Source of the DNA: an uncultured Peptoniphilus sp.
GTDB taxonomy: Bacteria; Bacillota; Clostridia; Tissierellales; Peptoniphilaceae
Assembly (NCBI GenBank): GCA_946999425.1
Contig: CAMQDG010000014.1
Coordinates: forward strand, 1-27,452
Length of the DNA stretch: 27,452 nt
Direction: 5' to 3'
Shown: in pieces, positions 20,219 to 27,452 of the stretch
Position numbering within the stretch: position 1 is the first letter of the stretch
Layout: each line of letters starts with the position of its first letter
Made by a program: the position numbers and the translations under genes
The notes under the pieces: generated by a model
Seen by the model: the letters and a program-made list of their open reading frames with translations, nothing else
Databases searched by the model: none
What the model was told of the DNA's origin: nothing

Positions 20219-21409
20219 CTATACATAATTTACGGGATTTTGAGGTATTCCATTAATTCTAACTTCAAAATGCAAATGTGGTCCGGTTGAAAGGCCGGTA
20301 GAACCTATTAAACCTATAACTTGACCCTTGGCAACTGAGCTTCCAACTGATGTTTTTATGGAAGATAAATGGGCATAAACTGTAACACAATTCCCATGAT
20401 TAACCATAATTACATTTCCATATCCACTCATTGAACGAGCAACAATAACTGTTCCTCCTTCAGCTGAAACAACAGGAGTTCCTGATGGGGCAGGAATATC
20501 TATTCCCGTATGCATTCTTTGTACCTTTAAAATAGGATGCATCATAACTCCAAAACCCCTTGACAATCTTGTATGTCCCGGAACAGGCCAACCAAGTTTT
20601 TTGCCAAGTCTATTTCCTGTACCTAAAATAACTCCATTTGATGCTTCAAGTTTTTTTGCAACTTTAATATCTTTTGTAAGTTTTTCAATATCTGCAGATA
20701 ATTTATTCCACTCATCTTCAGCCTTTTGATACTCTGCCTTATATTTTGCCACATCTTTCATAAGGCTTGCCATATAAGCTGCCTTTTGATTACTTGCAAT
20801 ATTTAAAGCATTTCTTTGAACTATAACCTGGGCTTGAGATTTTTGTAACTTATCTTTATCTGCAACAAGTCTTACCTTTGTTATCCTTATAGTATCGATT
20901 TGGCTTGCAATAAATTCTATAAGTTTATTATCTTCATCAGCTATTGTTTTTGCCAATTCCAGGTTATACATCATATTCTCTATATTTTTAGAATTTAAAA
21001 TTACTTCTAAATATCCTACTTTGCCATTCATATAAATAGCTCTTATTCTATTTTCAAACTCAGTCTTGTTTTTATCCAAATTATTTTGTGCTTCTTTTAA
21101 TTTTTTTTCAGATTGTTCTATTTCTTTTTGTAAGGCTGAAATTTCATTATTTAAAGAATAAATTTTATTATCGGCAGCAGAAATTTTACCATCAAGGATA
21201 TCTATTTCATTTTTAACGGTCTTAGCCTGATTTTCTTTTTCATTTGCTTTTTGTTTTTTTTCTTTAATTTGTTCAGTTATCTTTTTTTGTTGACTTTCTT
21301 TTTTCTTTTTTTTCTCTTCCAAAGACTTTGAACTTGCAAATACACAAGTGAAAATTGTAGAGATTACTAAAAGAAAAGAAATAAATTTTTTAAAACTCAT
21401 ATTAAACAT
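20219..21409 (-). CDS. EnvC/PcsB-like murein hydrolase activator, coiled coil plus M23
   Basis: 396 aa. A signal peptide (residues 4-26, ending CVFASS) is followed by two long Lys/Glu/Gln-rich coiled coils (about 28-125 and 175-255) and a C-terminal LytM/M23 domain. The zinc ligands are intact: HTGIDIP (His300, Asp304) and GPHLHFEV (His380, with His378), plus YAHLS (His347), so the domain could be an active peptidoglycan endopeptidase rather than a degenerate activator. The coiled coil plus hydrolase next to ftsX is the arrangement of EnvC, PcsB and CwlO-type partners that FtsEX switches on at the septum. The start is ambiguous: ATG 21409 (overlapping the ftsX stop) or ATG 21400, both with weak SDs. 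Confidence 0.88.
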   Translation of the reverse strand: MFNMSFKKFISFLLVISTIFTCVFASSKSLEEKKKKKESQQKKITEQIKEKKQKANEKENQAKTVKNEIDILDGKISAADNKIYSLNNEISALQKEIEQSEKKLKEAQNNLDKNKTEFENRIRAIYMNGKVGYLEVILNSKNIENMMYNLELAKTIADEDNKLIEFIASQIDTIRITKVRLVADKDKLQKSQAQVIVQRNALNIASNQKAAYMASLMKDVAKYKAEYQKAEDEWNKLSADIEKLTKDIKVAKKLEASNGVILGTGNRLGKKLGWPVPGHTRLSRGFGVMMHPILKVQRMHTGIDIPAPSGTPVVSAEGGTVIVARSMSGYGNVIMVNHGNCVTVYAHLSSIKTSVGSSVAKGQVIGLIGSTGLSTGPHLHFEVRINGIPQNPVNYV

Positions 21410-22298
21410 CCATAAACTTCTTTGTACTCATTAAACTTCCTAAATAGCCTATGCCTACACCAATTGACAAAAATATTGTAAGTAAATCAAAAGCAATTAA
21501 TTTAGGACTTGCAAGTTTTAAATCCATAGAGGAAATTTCCCTCATTATAATAGTATAAAGTTTAGAATATCCAGTATTTATAACTAAAAAAGCTAAAATT
21601 GCACCTATAATTCCAAAAGTTATACCTTCAATTAAAAAGGGCCCTCTTATATAAGAATTACTTGCTCCTACATACTTCATAATACTTATTTCTTTTTTTC
21701 TGTTTGATACTGCAACTTTAATAGTGTTATTTATAATTACAATAGAAACAAAAACAAGGACTGCAACTATACCTGCTCCTAATACTTTTACTCCCCTTTT
21801 TATACTTGCCATCTTATCAACTAAATCACCCATAAAGCTGTATTTATCTATACCATCAAAATCTTTAACTTTTTCAATTAAATCTCTTGATTTTTCAAGG
21901 CTTTTCATTTCAACAACTAAAGATGCCGGTAATTTACTTATGTCAAAATTATCAAAAACAGAACTTTTATCTTTAAACTGTTCCTTTAAAGAATCCATAG
22001 CCATTTCCTTTGAAACATAGGAAATATTTCTTACATTTTCTTCTTTTCCTATGTTTTGAATAATATCATTAACCTTATCAGCACCTATATTATCCTTTAA
22101 GTAAAAAATTACCTTATCAACCTTACCTGTTGTCTGATATACAATTGTATTTAAATTTAAAACCATAAGAGAAATAAAACCAAAAAGTATAAGCATGGCG
22201 GCAATGGAAATTGTAGATGCAAATCCCATAGCTTTATTTCTCCAAAGACTTTTTAAGCCTTCTTTAAGTACATTTATACACTGTCTAAGAAACTTCAT
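21402..22298 (-). CDS. ftsX: Cell division ABC transporter permease FtsX
   Basis: 298 aa with the FtsX layout: a cytoplasmic N-terminus (KEGLKSLWRNKAMGFAS, a conserved start), TM1 at about 26-49, an extracellular domain to about 165 that in the family contacts the hydrolase partner, then TM2 near 172-193, TM3 near 222-246 and TM4 near 268-292. The cytoplasmic motif RKKEISIMKYVGASNSYIRGPFLIEG is the FtsX/MacB coupling region that meets the ATPase. It overlaps ftsE by 14 nt and the M23 gene by 8 nt. FtsEX does not transport a solute; it transmits ATP hydrolysis across the membrane to activate wall hydrolysis during division. Confidence 0.93.
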   Translation of the reverse strand: MKFLRQCINVLKEGLKSLWRNKAMGFASTISIAAMLILFGFISLMVLNLNTIVYQTTGKVDKVIFYLKDNIGADKVNDIIQNIGKEENVRNISYVSKEMAMDSLKEQFKDKSSVFDNFDISKLPASLVVEMKSLEKSRDLIEKVKDFDGIDKYSFMGDLVDKMASIKRGVKVLGAGIVAVLVFVSIVIINNTIKVAVSNRKKEISIMKYVGASNSYIRGPFLIEGITFGIIGAILAFLVINTGYSKLYTIIMREISSMDLKLASPKLIAFDLLTIFLSIGVGIGYLGSLMSTKKFMDV

Positions 22299-22971
22299 AA
22301 TAGCCCCCCTCTTTTACATCGGAACTTATTTTTCCATCATGTAAAGTTATAACCCTTTTTTTCATCTGATCTACAATTTGAGTTGCATGGGTTGCCATTA
22401 TAACAGTCGTTCCCTCTTTATTAATTTTTTCCAAAGCTTCCATAATCCCCATAGCTGTTTCTAAATCCAAATTACCTGTAGGCTCATCACAAACTAAAAT
22501 TGGAGCTTTGTTTACTATAGCTCTTGCAATGGAAACTCTTTGGCTTTCTCCGCCTGATAATTGATCAGGATAAGAATTTTCTTTTCCTTCAAGTCCCACA
22601 AGGGCAACTGCCCTTTTTACATTTTCCCTTATAAAATCTTTGGACATGCCTTGAATCTCAAGAGCATATGCAATATTTTCCGCAACGGTTTTTTGCGAAA
22701 TAAGTCTAAAATCTTGAAATACAACTGATATTAAACGTCTTAATTTAGGAATTTTACTTTTTCTTAAACTGGTAATATCAGTACCGTTTATAATTATTTT
22801 TCCCCTTGTGGCTTCCTCTTCTCTTATAAGAAGTTTTAAAAGAGTTGACTTTCCCGCTCCTGATGAGCCGACCAAAAAAACAAACTCTCCATCTTCTATT
22901 TGTAAATTTAAACTTTGAAGAGCAAGAGAACCATTGGAGTATTCTTTAAATACATTTTCAAAAGTTATCAT
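22285..22971 (-). CDS. ftsE: Cell division ATP-binding protein FtsE
   Basis: 228 aa, a single ABC ATPase domain of standard length. Walker A is GSSGAGKST (residues 35-43), the Q-loop is near VVFQDFRL, the signature is LSGGESQRVSIARAI, Walker B is ILVCDEPTGNLD and the switch His is in MATHATQIV. The opening MITFENVFKEY and the DEPTGNLD wording are typical of FtsE. AAGGAGAATAGT precedes the ATG. It is first gene of the operon ftsE-ftsX-M23-ctpA-hypothetical. Confidence 0.95.
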   Translation of the reverse strand: MITFENVFKEYSNGSLALQSLNLQIEDGEFVFLVGSSGAGKSTLLKLLIREEEATRGKIIINGTDITSLRKSKIPKLRRLISVVFQDFRLISQKTVAENIAYALEIQGMSKDFIRENVKRAVALVGLEGKENSYPDQLSGGESQRVSIARAIVNKAPILVCDEPTGNLDLETAMGIMEALEKINKEGTTVIMATHATQIVDQMKKRVITLHDGKISSDVKEGGYYEVS

Positions 22972-22993
22972 ACTATTCTCCTTTAATGACTTT

Positions 22994-23023
22994 ATTATAA
23001 CTTAATTAGCCTTTAAATACCAA
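22994..23023 (-). promoter_or_regulatory. Promoter of the ftsE operon
   Basis: TTGGTA (23023-23018) - 18 nt - TATAAT (22999-22994) on the minus strand, giving a leader of about 16 nt. The adjacent palindrome at 23023-23045 touches the -35. Confidence 0.6.
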
Positions 23024-23045
23024 ATATCAAAAAGCACTTGATATT
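23023..23045. repeat. 8-bp inverted repeat at the ftsE -35 (possible operator)
   Basis: AATATCAA (23023-23030) and TTGATATT (23038-23045) form a perfect inverted repeat around AAAGCAC. It abuts the ftsE -35 box and lies about 35 bp upstream of the divergent promoter, so a bound regulator could affect both directions. Confidence 0.45.
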
Positions 23046-23050
23046 AATTT

Positions 23051-23073
23051 TTGAAATTTTTTTAAAATTTCAA
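23051..23073. repeat. 10-bp inverted repeat between divergent promoters
   Basis: TTGAAATTTT (23051-23060) and AAAATTTCAA (23064-23073) around TTT. It lies 8 bp upstream of the plus-strand -35 of the CofE-like gene. AT-only stems arise by chance more easily in this genome. Confidence 0.35.
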
Positions 23074-23080
23074 ATTTTTA

Positions 23081-23109
23081 TTGCTAACTTGAAATAAATT
23101 TTGTAGAAT
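23081..23109 (+). promoter_or_regulatory. Promoter of the CofE-like gene
   Basis: TTGCTA (23081-23086) - 17 nt - TAGAAT (23104-23109). The start would be near 23116, with a 36-nt leader that includes GGGAGGT before the ATG at 23152. Confidence 0.5.
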
Positions 23110-23151
23110 AAGCTGTAAGTATATTGTTGTTAGTTATTAACGGGAGGTACT

Positions 23152-24333
23152 ATGGATAGATTAGTAGGTACAGTAGTTAGAGGTATTAGAACACCCATCG
23201 TAAAAAAAGGTGATGATGTTGCAAAAATAGTAGTTGATTCTCTTTTAGCAGCAGGTGAAGCTGAAAATATTACTTTTAAAGACAAAGATGTGGTTTGTGT
23301 TACAGAAAGTCTTTGTGCAAGAGCTCAAAACAACTATGCAAGTATTGATGATATTGCTGAAGATATAAGAAATAAATTTGATGGTGAAATAGGAATCGTA
23401 TTTCCAATCTTATCTCGTAACAGATTCTCCGTTCTTTTAAGAGGAATTGCCAAATCAGGAAGAAAGCTTCATTTATTACTTTCATACCCTTCTGATGAAG
23501 TGGGCAACCACCTAATGGACGAAAGAAAACTCTACGAAAAAAGAATCAATCCTTATAGTGATGTTTTAGAAGAAAGTGATTATAGAAGATTATTTGGAGA
23601 AGAAGTTGCCCATCCTTTCACAGGAATTGACTATGTAAAACTTTACAAGGAAATTGCTGAGGGATGTGATATTCATTTTTCAAATGATCCAAAAACAATC
23701 CTTAAATATACAGATCAAGTTTTAGTATGCTCTACTCACACAAGATTTTTACTAAAAGATGAACTTAAAGATGCAGGAGCAAAAATTGTTTTAGGTCTTG
23801 ATGATATCTTAAATGAATCCGTAAATGGATCAGGATACAACGCAGAATATGGACTTTTAGGTTCCAACTTAGCAGACCTTGATAAGGTAAAACTTTTCCC
23901 AAGAGATGGATCAAAACTTGTTAGAAAAATCCAAAAGGATTTAATTGAAAAAACAGGTAAACAAATCGAAGTTATGATTTACGGCGATGGAGCTTTTAAA
24001 GATCCTGTAGGAAAAATTTGGGAACTTGCAGACCCTGTTGTAAGCCCTGCTCACACTGACGGTCTTGTAGGAGAACCTAACGAACTTAAAATAAAATATA
24101 TTGCCGACACTGAATTTAAAGACTTATCTGGTCAAGAATTAACAGATGCCATGGCTAAAAAAATTGCAGAAAAGGAAAATAACCTAAAAGGAAAGAATGA
24201 AACTTTAGGAACTACACCAAGAAAAATTACCGACCTTTTAGGATCTCTTGCAGATTTAACTTCCGGTTCTGGAGATAAAGGAACACCGGTTGTTTTCATC
24301 CAAGGATATTTCGACAATTATTCAACAAAATAA
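23152..24333 (+). CDS. CofE-like (coenzyme F420-0:L-glutamate ligase family) protein
   Basis: 393 aa, with GGGAGG 6 nt before the ATG. The opening LVGTVVRGIRTPIVKKGDDVAKIVVDSL and KDKDVVCVTESLCARAQ is the start of the CofE/F420_ligase fold. Later, MIYGDGAFKDPVGKIWELADPVVSPAHTDG matches a conserved block of the long Firmicute members. In archaea and actinobacteria CofE adds glutamates to F420-0 using GTP. Here the protein is about 140 residues longer than classical CofE (~250 aa), no other F420 gene is in the window, and fermentative Firmicutes are not known to make F420. The true substrate is therefore unknown; gamma-glutamylation of another acceptor is a possibility, not a conclusion. Monocistronic. 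Confidence 0.8.
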   Translation: MDRLVGTVVRGIRTPIVKKGDDVAKIVVDSLLAAGEAENITFKDKDVVCVTESLCARAQNNYASIDDIAEDIRNKFDGEIGIVFPILSRNRFSVLLRGIAKSGRKLHLLLSYPSDEVGNHLMDERKLYEKRINPYSDVLEESDYRRLFGEEVAHPFTGIDYVKLYKEIAEGCDIHFSNDPKTILKYTDQVLVCSTHTRFLLKDELKDAGAKIVLGLDDILNESVNGSGYNAEYGLLGSNLADLDKVKLFPRDGSKLVRKIQKDLIEKTGKQIEVMIYGDGAFKDPVGKIWELADPVVSPAHTDGLVGEPNELKIKYIADTEFKDLSGQELTDAMAKKIAEKENNLKGKNETLGTTPRKITDLLGSLADLTSGSGDKGTPVVFIQGYFDNYSTK

Positions 24334-24340
24334 AAAATTT

Positions 24341-24370
24341 ACCCATCCTAAATCAGGATGGGTTTTTTTT
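24341..24370. terminator. Strong terminator, CofE-like gene / holA
   Basis: ACCCATCCT-AAATC-AGGATGGGT followed by eight T on the plus strand. On the minus strand an A/T-rich tail follows too, and the holA stop codon (24355-24353) sits at the edge of the loop, so both convergent genes probably use it. Confidence 0.9.
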
Positions 24371-25351
24371 ACATATTTTTATAATGAGCAGCTCCATTAA
24401 AAACATTTGGTCAAGGTCTGTTGATTTTAATTTTAAATCAATATCTTCCATAAAAGAATAAATTTCCTTAAGCTCTTCAAGTTCAAAATTTTTTTGGAAA
24501 TTTGAAATTTTTGTAAATTCATAATTTTTAATCTCCATTATATTCATAATTGAACTAGGAGTATATTCAGCTTTTTGTAAAATCTTATAAGCTAAAAGAA
24601 GTCTTATCTGCCTTTGTATAATTACAAAAGTTTTTTGAACCGGCTCATTTATATTGTATAAATTATGAAGCTCTTTAAAAGATATATCTAAATTTCTATC
24701 ACCTATTGCATCAGTAAGGGCAAAGACATTTGTATCAATATTATCGGTCATTAAACTATCGATTTTTTCCTTACTAATCTCTCCCAAAGCAATAAGTTTG
24801 TCCATTTCATTTTTTAAATCATAAAGGGTCATATCAAGATTTCTTGAATTGTAACCTGATTTTTCAATCATATAACTTGTTAGAGCTTTTGAAACTTTAA
24901 TCCCCTTTCTTAAAAAATATCCATCAACAAAGGAATTTACCATACTACCCTTTAATTTTGAAAACTCAACATTTCTATTTTGCTTTTGAAAATACCTGTA
25001 AAATTTTTTTGTCTTGTTAAAAGAATTTTGACCTTCCATAATAATTAAAATATTATAAGGGAAAAAATTATCTAAAAAATCTTTAAATTTTTCAAAATCT
25101 TCCAGTTCCGATTCAAACATGGCTCCATCATCAATTAATATAAGTTTTTTTTCACTCATAACAGGAAGAGTCCAAGCAGACTTGTAAAGCTCATTAAAAT
25201 TGTTTACCCTGCTTAAATTAAAAGCATAAGTCCCCTTGGGAATATACTTATTTATAATATATTTAAGAGTGTTTTCCATTAAAAGTTTTTCACAACCGAA
25301 AAATAAATAAAAACCACTCAAATCATTTTTATACAACTCTCTATAATCCAT
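24353..25351 (-). CDS. holA: DNA polymerase III, delta subunit
   Basis: 332 aa, normal for HolA. The N-terminal SGFYLFFGCEKLLMENTLKYI matches the family opening, which resembles a P-loop region but is degenerate in delta. Further landmarks are VMSEKKLILIDD, NILIIMEGQNSFNKTKKFYRYF and the C-terminal collar region with ALTDAIGDRN, followed by FVIIQRQIRLLLAYKIL. Delta opens the sliding beta-clamp within the clamp-loader complex. The ATG lies 1 nt after the comEC stop, with GAGGT inside the comEC end. The order comEC-holA is common in Firmicutes. Confidence 0.9.
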   Translation of the reverse strand: MDYRELYKNDLSGFYLFFGCEKLLMENTLKYIINKYIPKGTYAFNLSRVNNFNELYKSAWTLPVMSEKKLILIDDGAMFESELEDFEKFKDFLDNFFPYNILIIMEGQNSFNKTKKFYRYFQKQNRNVEFSKLKGSMVNSFVDGYFLRKGIKVSKALTSYMIEKSGYNSRNLDMTLYDLKNEMDKLIALGEISKEKIDSLMTDNIDTNVFALTDAIGDRNLDISFKELHNLYNINEPVQKTFVIIQRQIRLLLAYKILQKAEYTPSSIMNIMEIKNYEFTKISNFQKNFELEELKEIYSFMEDIDLKLKSTDLDQMFLMELLIIKICKKNPS

Positions 25352-25352
25352 A

Positions 25353-27377
25353 CTACCTCAACTTTAAATTTACTTGTCCCTTGCTTGTTAATTTCACTAT
25401 AGCTCCCTCCTCTTCGAGAGCTTTTATAACTTCTTGAGAAGGCATGCCATAATTATTTTTCCCAACACTTATAACTGCAAGATCTGGTTTTAATTTTTTG
25501 TAAAAACTTTTTGAAAGAGAATTTACAGATCCATGGTGGGGAACTTTTAAAACATCAACTTTTCCTTGTTCTATTTTATCACAGATATTTTTTGAAATAT
25601 CCCCTGTAAATAAAAAGGTCTTTCTTCTTAAAGTGACTAATAAAACCATAGACCTATCATTAGGACTCTGACCACAGGGATAATAAATTCTTTTAATTTT
25701 TAAATCTCCCTCTTCATAGGGAGTCTCAAAAATTTCATTTTTATAATTTTCCTTAATATATCTATAAAACTGATTCTTTTCCTCAACCCCTGACAAATAA
25801 ACTTTATCAACTTTTATATTTTTAAAATGCCTTATGCCCTCCACGTGATCAGCATCCATATGAGAAATAAAAATACCCTTTATCCTATTAATTCCCTTAC
25901 TTTTTAAATAAGGTATTAAATATTTTTTAGAAAGACTATTCTCCACACTTCCACCTGTATCAATTAAATAGTAGGAATTTTTATTTTTTATAAGGCAAGA
26001 ATCTCCTTGACCTATAAAATTAAAACTTACCTGATAAAGAGGATTTTCCTTTATGTAAGCAAAACTTGTGATTAAATACAAAATACCTATAAAACATAAA
26101 AATTCTTTTTTATATTTTTTTAAATAATCTTTTAAAAATAAAATTTCTCCCAATAGGAAATAATAAGTTGCTATTGTTGCAAAAAGTGGCCTTCCTAAAA
26201 TAAGTGGGTTTATTATAGAATTTAGATAAATTCCTACTTCTCTTCCTAAATCAAAAATTAAATCTAAGCTACCAGCAAAAACATAATTTGGAATTATTAA
26301 AAGAAGACTTGCAAAACAAAGGCCCAAACTATAAAGAGGTATTAAAATTAAATTTGCAATTATAGAAATTATGTTTACTTGATAAAAAAAGTAAAGCTGT
26401 ATAGGAAGCGTTCCTATAAAAATACTTAAACTTATAGAAAGACTCTTTCCTAAAAAAGTCTTACCCGTATAAAGTCTTAATTTAGGATAAATTATTACAA
26501 TAGAAAGAATGCAGGAATAAGATAAAATAAAACTTGCAGAAAAAATATTGTAGGGATTTATTCCTAAATTTATAAGAGCTGAAAGTATTAAGGCAGTGGA
26601 GGTTTTATATTTTAATCCTATAAAAAATGATAAATTTAAAAATAAGATCATTAAAAAAGCTCTTACTGCCGATATGGGAAAGCCTATTAGATATATATAA
26701 AAGAAAGTTAAAAAAAGGCTTAAAACTTTTTTAATCTTCTTAGGTAAAAAAAATAAAGCTTTTGAAATAAATAAAAATATAAGACCTATATGAAGACCAG
26801 AAACTGCAAAAATATGAGCAAGTCCCAAGTTTAAAAATTCTTCCTTATCCTCACTTATAGAACCATCACTTAAAAGAATACTTTTAAAAAGTTCTCCATT
26901 TCTTTTATTTAAAAGTAGAGATATTTTTTCAATCCTATTTCTAAAATCATCTTTTATATTTTTCTTAAAACTTATTTTCTCTAAATTTTTTATGTAAAAT
27001 TTCCCCTGTAAATTTTTTGTTTTATAATAAAGTCTTTCGTTAAAACCATTTTCATTTAAGGGAAGACTCCCCTTGTTAAGATTACCTTCAATTTCAACAG
27101 TTTCCCCTATTTTTAAGGGTTCTTTATAATAAAACAAAATTTTATAGGGTCTTTTAAAATTTCCCCTTGAAATATTTATTGTATAAGCTCCATTTTTTAT
27201 ATCTGTTATTTTTCCTCTAAATATATAGTCTCCCTCTCTGAGATTCTCTTGAAAATTATTTATTAAAAGAGCAAAAAATATTGAAAAAATTAAAAAATAA
27301 AGAGCTTTTTGATTTTTCTTTTTTAAAAAAATATAAATTCCGAAAAAAATTATAAATACTGAAAATATGTAAGTCAT
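25353..27377 (-). CDS. comEC: ComEC/Rec2 DNA uptake channel
   Basis: 674 aa, slightly shorter than the usual ~750. The N-terminus has two membrane segments and then an OB-like extracellular region (GDYIFRGKITDI...). The central Competence domain has many membrane segments and the conserved GLAHIFAVSGLHIGLIF and FPISAVRAFLMI. A C-terminal metallo-beta-lactamase-like domain begins at about 450, with ISHMDADHVEGI (HxDxDH near 505-510), FTGDIS and VPHHGS. The protein forms the inner-membrane channel for single-stranded DNA during transformation, and the lactamase-like domain is the suspected nuclease. All motifs look intact. No SD is seen before the ATG; a -10 box lies 6 nt upstream. Confidence 0.93.
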   Translation of the reverse strand: MTYIFSVFIIFFGIYIFLKKKNQKALYFLIFSIFFALLINNFQENLREGDYIFRGKITDIKNGAYTINISRGNFKRPYKILFYYKEPLKIGETVEIEGNLNKGSLPLNENGFNERLYYKTKNLQGKFYIKNLEKISFKKNIKDDFRNRIEKISLLLNKRNGELFKSILLSDGSISEDKEEFLNLGLAHIFAVSGLHIGLIFLFISKALFFLPKKIKKVLSLFLTFFYIYLIGFPISAVRAFLMILFLNLSFFIGLKYKTSTALILSALINLGINPYNIFSASFILSYSCILSIVIIYPKLRLYTGKTFLGKSLSISLSIFIGTLPIQLYFFYQVNIISIIANLILIPLYSLGLCFASLLLIIPNYVFAGSLDLIFDLGREVGIYLNSIINPLILGRPLFATIATYYFLLGEILFLKDYLKKYKKEFLCFIGILYLITSFAYIKENPLYQVSFNFIGQGDSCLIKNKNSYYLIDTGGSVENSLSKKYLIPYLKSKGINRIKGIFISHMDADHVEGIRHFKNIKVDKVYLSGVEEKNQFYRYIKENYKNEIFETPYEEGDLKIKRIYYPCGQSPNDRSMVLLVTLRRKTFLFTGDISKNICDKIEQGKVDVLKVPHHGSVNSLSKSFYKKLKPDLAVISVGKNNYGMPSQEVIKALEEEGAIVKLTSKGQVNLKLR

Positions 27378-27389
27378 AGATTAATTATA
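27377..27389 (-). promoter_or_regulatory. -10 box placing comEC transcription start at its ATG
   Basis: On the minus strand TATAAT (27389-27384) is followed by TAATCT and then ATG (27377), so standard spacing puts +1 on the A of the start codon. There is no SD between them and the -35 region is weak (TATTTT). Confidence 0.4.
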
Positions 27390-27416
27390 AATCTTCTTCT
27401 TTAAGAAAAATAGTTA

Positions 27417-27425
27417 TGTTACAAT
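27417..27425 (+). promoter_or_regulatory. Extended -10 promoter of the divergent gene at the right edge
   Basis: TG-T-TACAAT (27417-27425) on the plus strand, 22 nt before the ATG at 27448. The upstream -35 is weak (TTCTTT). Confidence 0.45.
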
Positions 27426-27447
27426 TTAAATAAAGAGAGGTAATTAG

Positions 27448-27452
27448 ATGAA
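27448..27452 (+). CDS. Start of a plus-strand gene, cut off by the window edge
   Basis: ATG at 27448-27450 preceded by AGAGAGG (27434-27440) at 7 nt spacing and by an extended -10 promoter. Only two codon positions are visible, so the product cannot be named. Confidence 0.5.

Noticed and set aside
1..27452. CRISPR arrays, tRNA genes, riboswitches, prophage or complete insertion sequences
   Set aside because: Looked for by reading; no regularly spaced repeats, tRNA-like cloverleaf, known aptamer core, integrase/attachment pair or intact transposase was recognised.

Overview
The window is AT-rich DNA that looks like chromosome of a strictly fermentative, low-GC Gram-positive anaerobe. Three things point there: a single-chain pyruvate:ferredoxin oxidoreductase (NifJ), a type-A RNase P RNA (as in Clostridia and relatives; Bacilli have type B), and Firmicute markers (Veg, the FtsEX/M23/CtpA cluster, a YhaO/YhaN-like pair). 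The gene set and base composition fit Tissierellia, possibly a Parvimonas/Peptoniphilus-type anaerobic coccus. That placement is inference; no species marker was read.

Layout. (1) 1-1510: the 5' part of a secreted beta-helix-like surface protein on the minus strand, then a decayed zone with a SNF2-helicase scrap (minus) and the frameshifted tail of an IS3-family transposase (plus). (2) 1520-3418: veg, ispE and a cysteine-free glutamate-racemase-like protein, all minus, with a textbook veg promoter and a possible leaderless ispE promoter. (3) 3613-5442: a plus-strand zinc-ribbon protein with a very long charged linker and a membrane domain. (4) 5514-11649: the pyruvate node, nifJ and ppsA, with a perfect Crp/Fnr-type palindrome at -41.5 of a nifJ promoter. 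(5) 11701-16208: a tight operon of SbcD/YhaO-like nuclease, YhaN-like ATPase, a metallophosphoesterase and a CYTH phosphatase. (6) 16303-18317: a PspC mini-protein, an SH3/NlpC-P60 cell-wall hydrolase and rnpB. (7) 18361-22971: ftsE-ftsX-M23 peptidase-ctpA-hypothetical, a division/cell-wall operon. (8) 23152-24333: a stand-alone CofE-like ligase (plus). (9) 24353-27377: comEC and holA (minus), then the start of a divergent plus-strand gene at the right edge.

How it works together. NifJ and PpsA both act on pyruvate (oxidation to acetyl-CoA and reduced ferredoxin, versus conversion to PEP), so a Crp/Fnr regulator at nifJ would tune that branch. FtsEX is expected to gate the coiled-coil M23 hydrolase encoded next to it, and CtpA may turn over wall enzymes. 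The SbcD/YhaN pair is a DNA-end processing module, co-transcribed with two phospho-ester/phospho-anhydride hydrolases. Most genes are housekeeping. The most notable points are regulatory (the nifJ operator, and two genes with a -10 box exactly seven bases from the ATG) and the racemase-fold protein lacking both catalytic cysteines. No CRISPR array, prophage or complete mobile element was seen.
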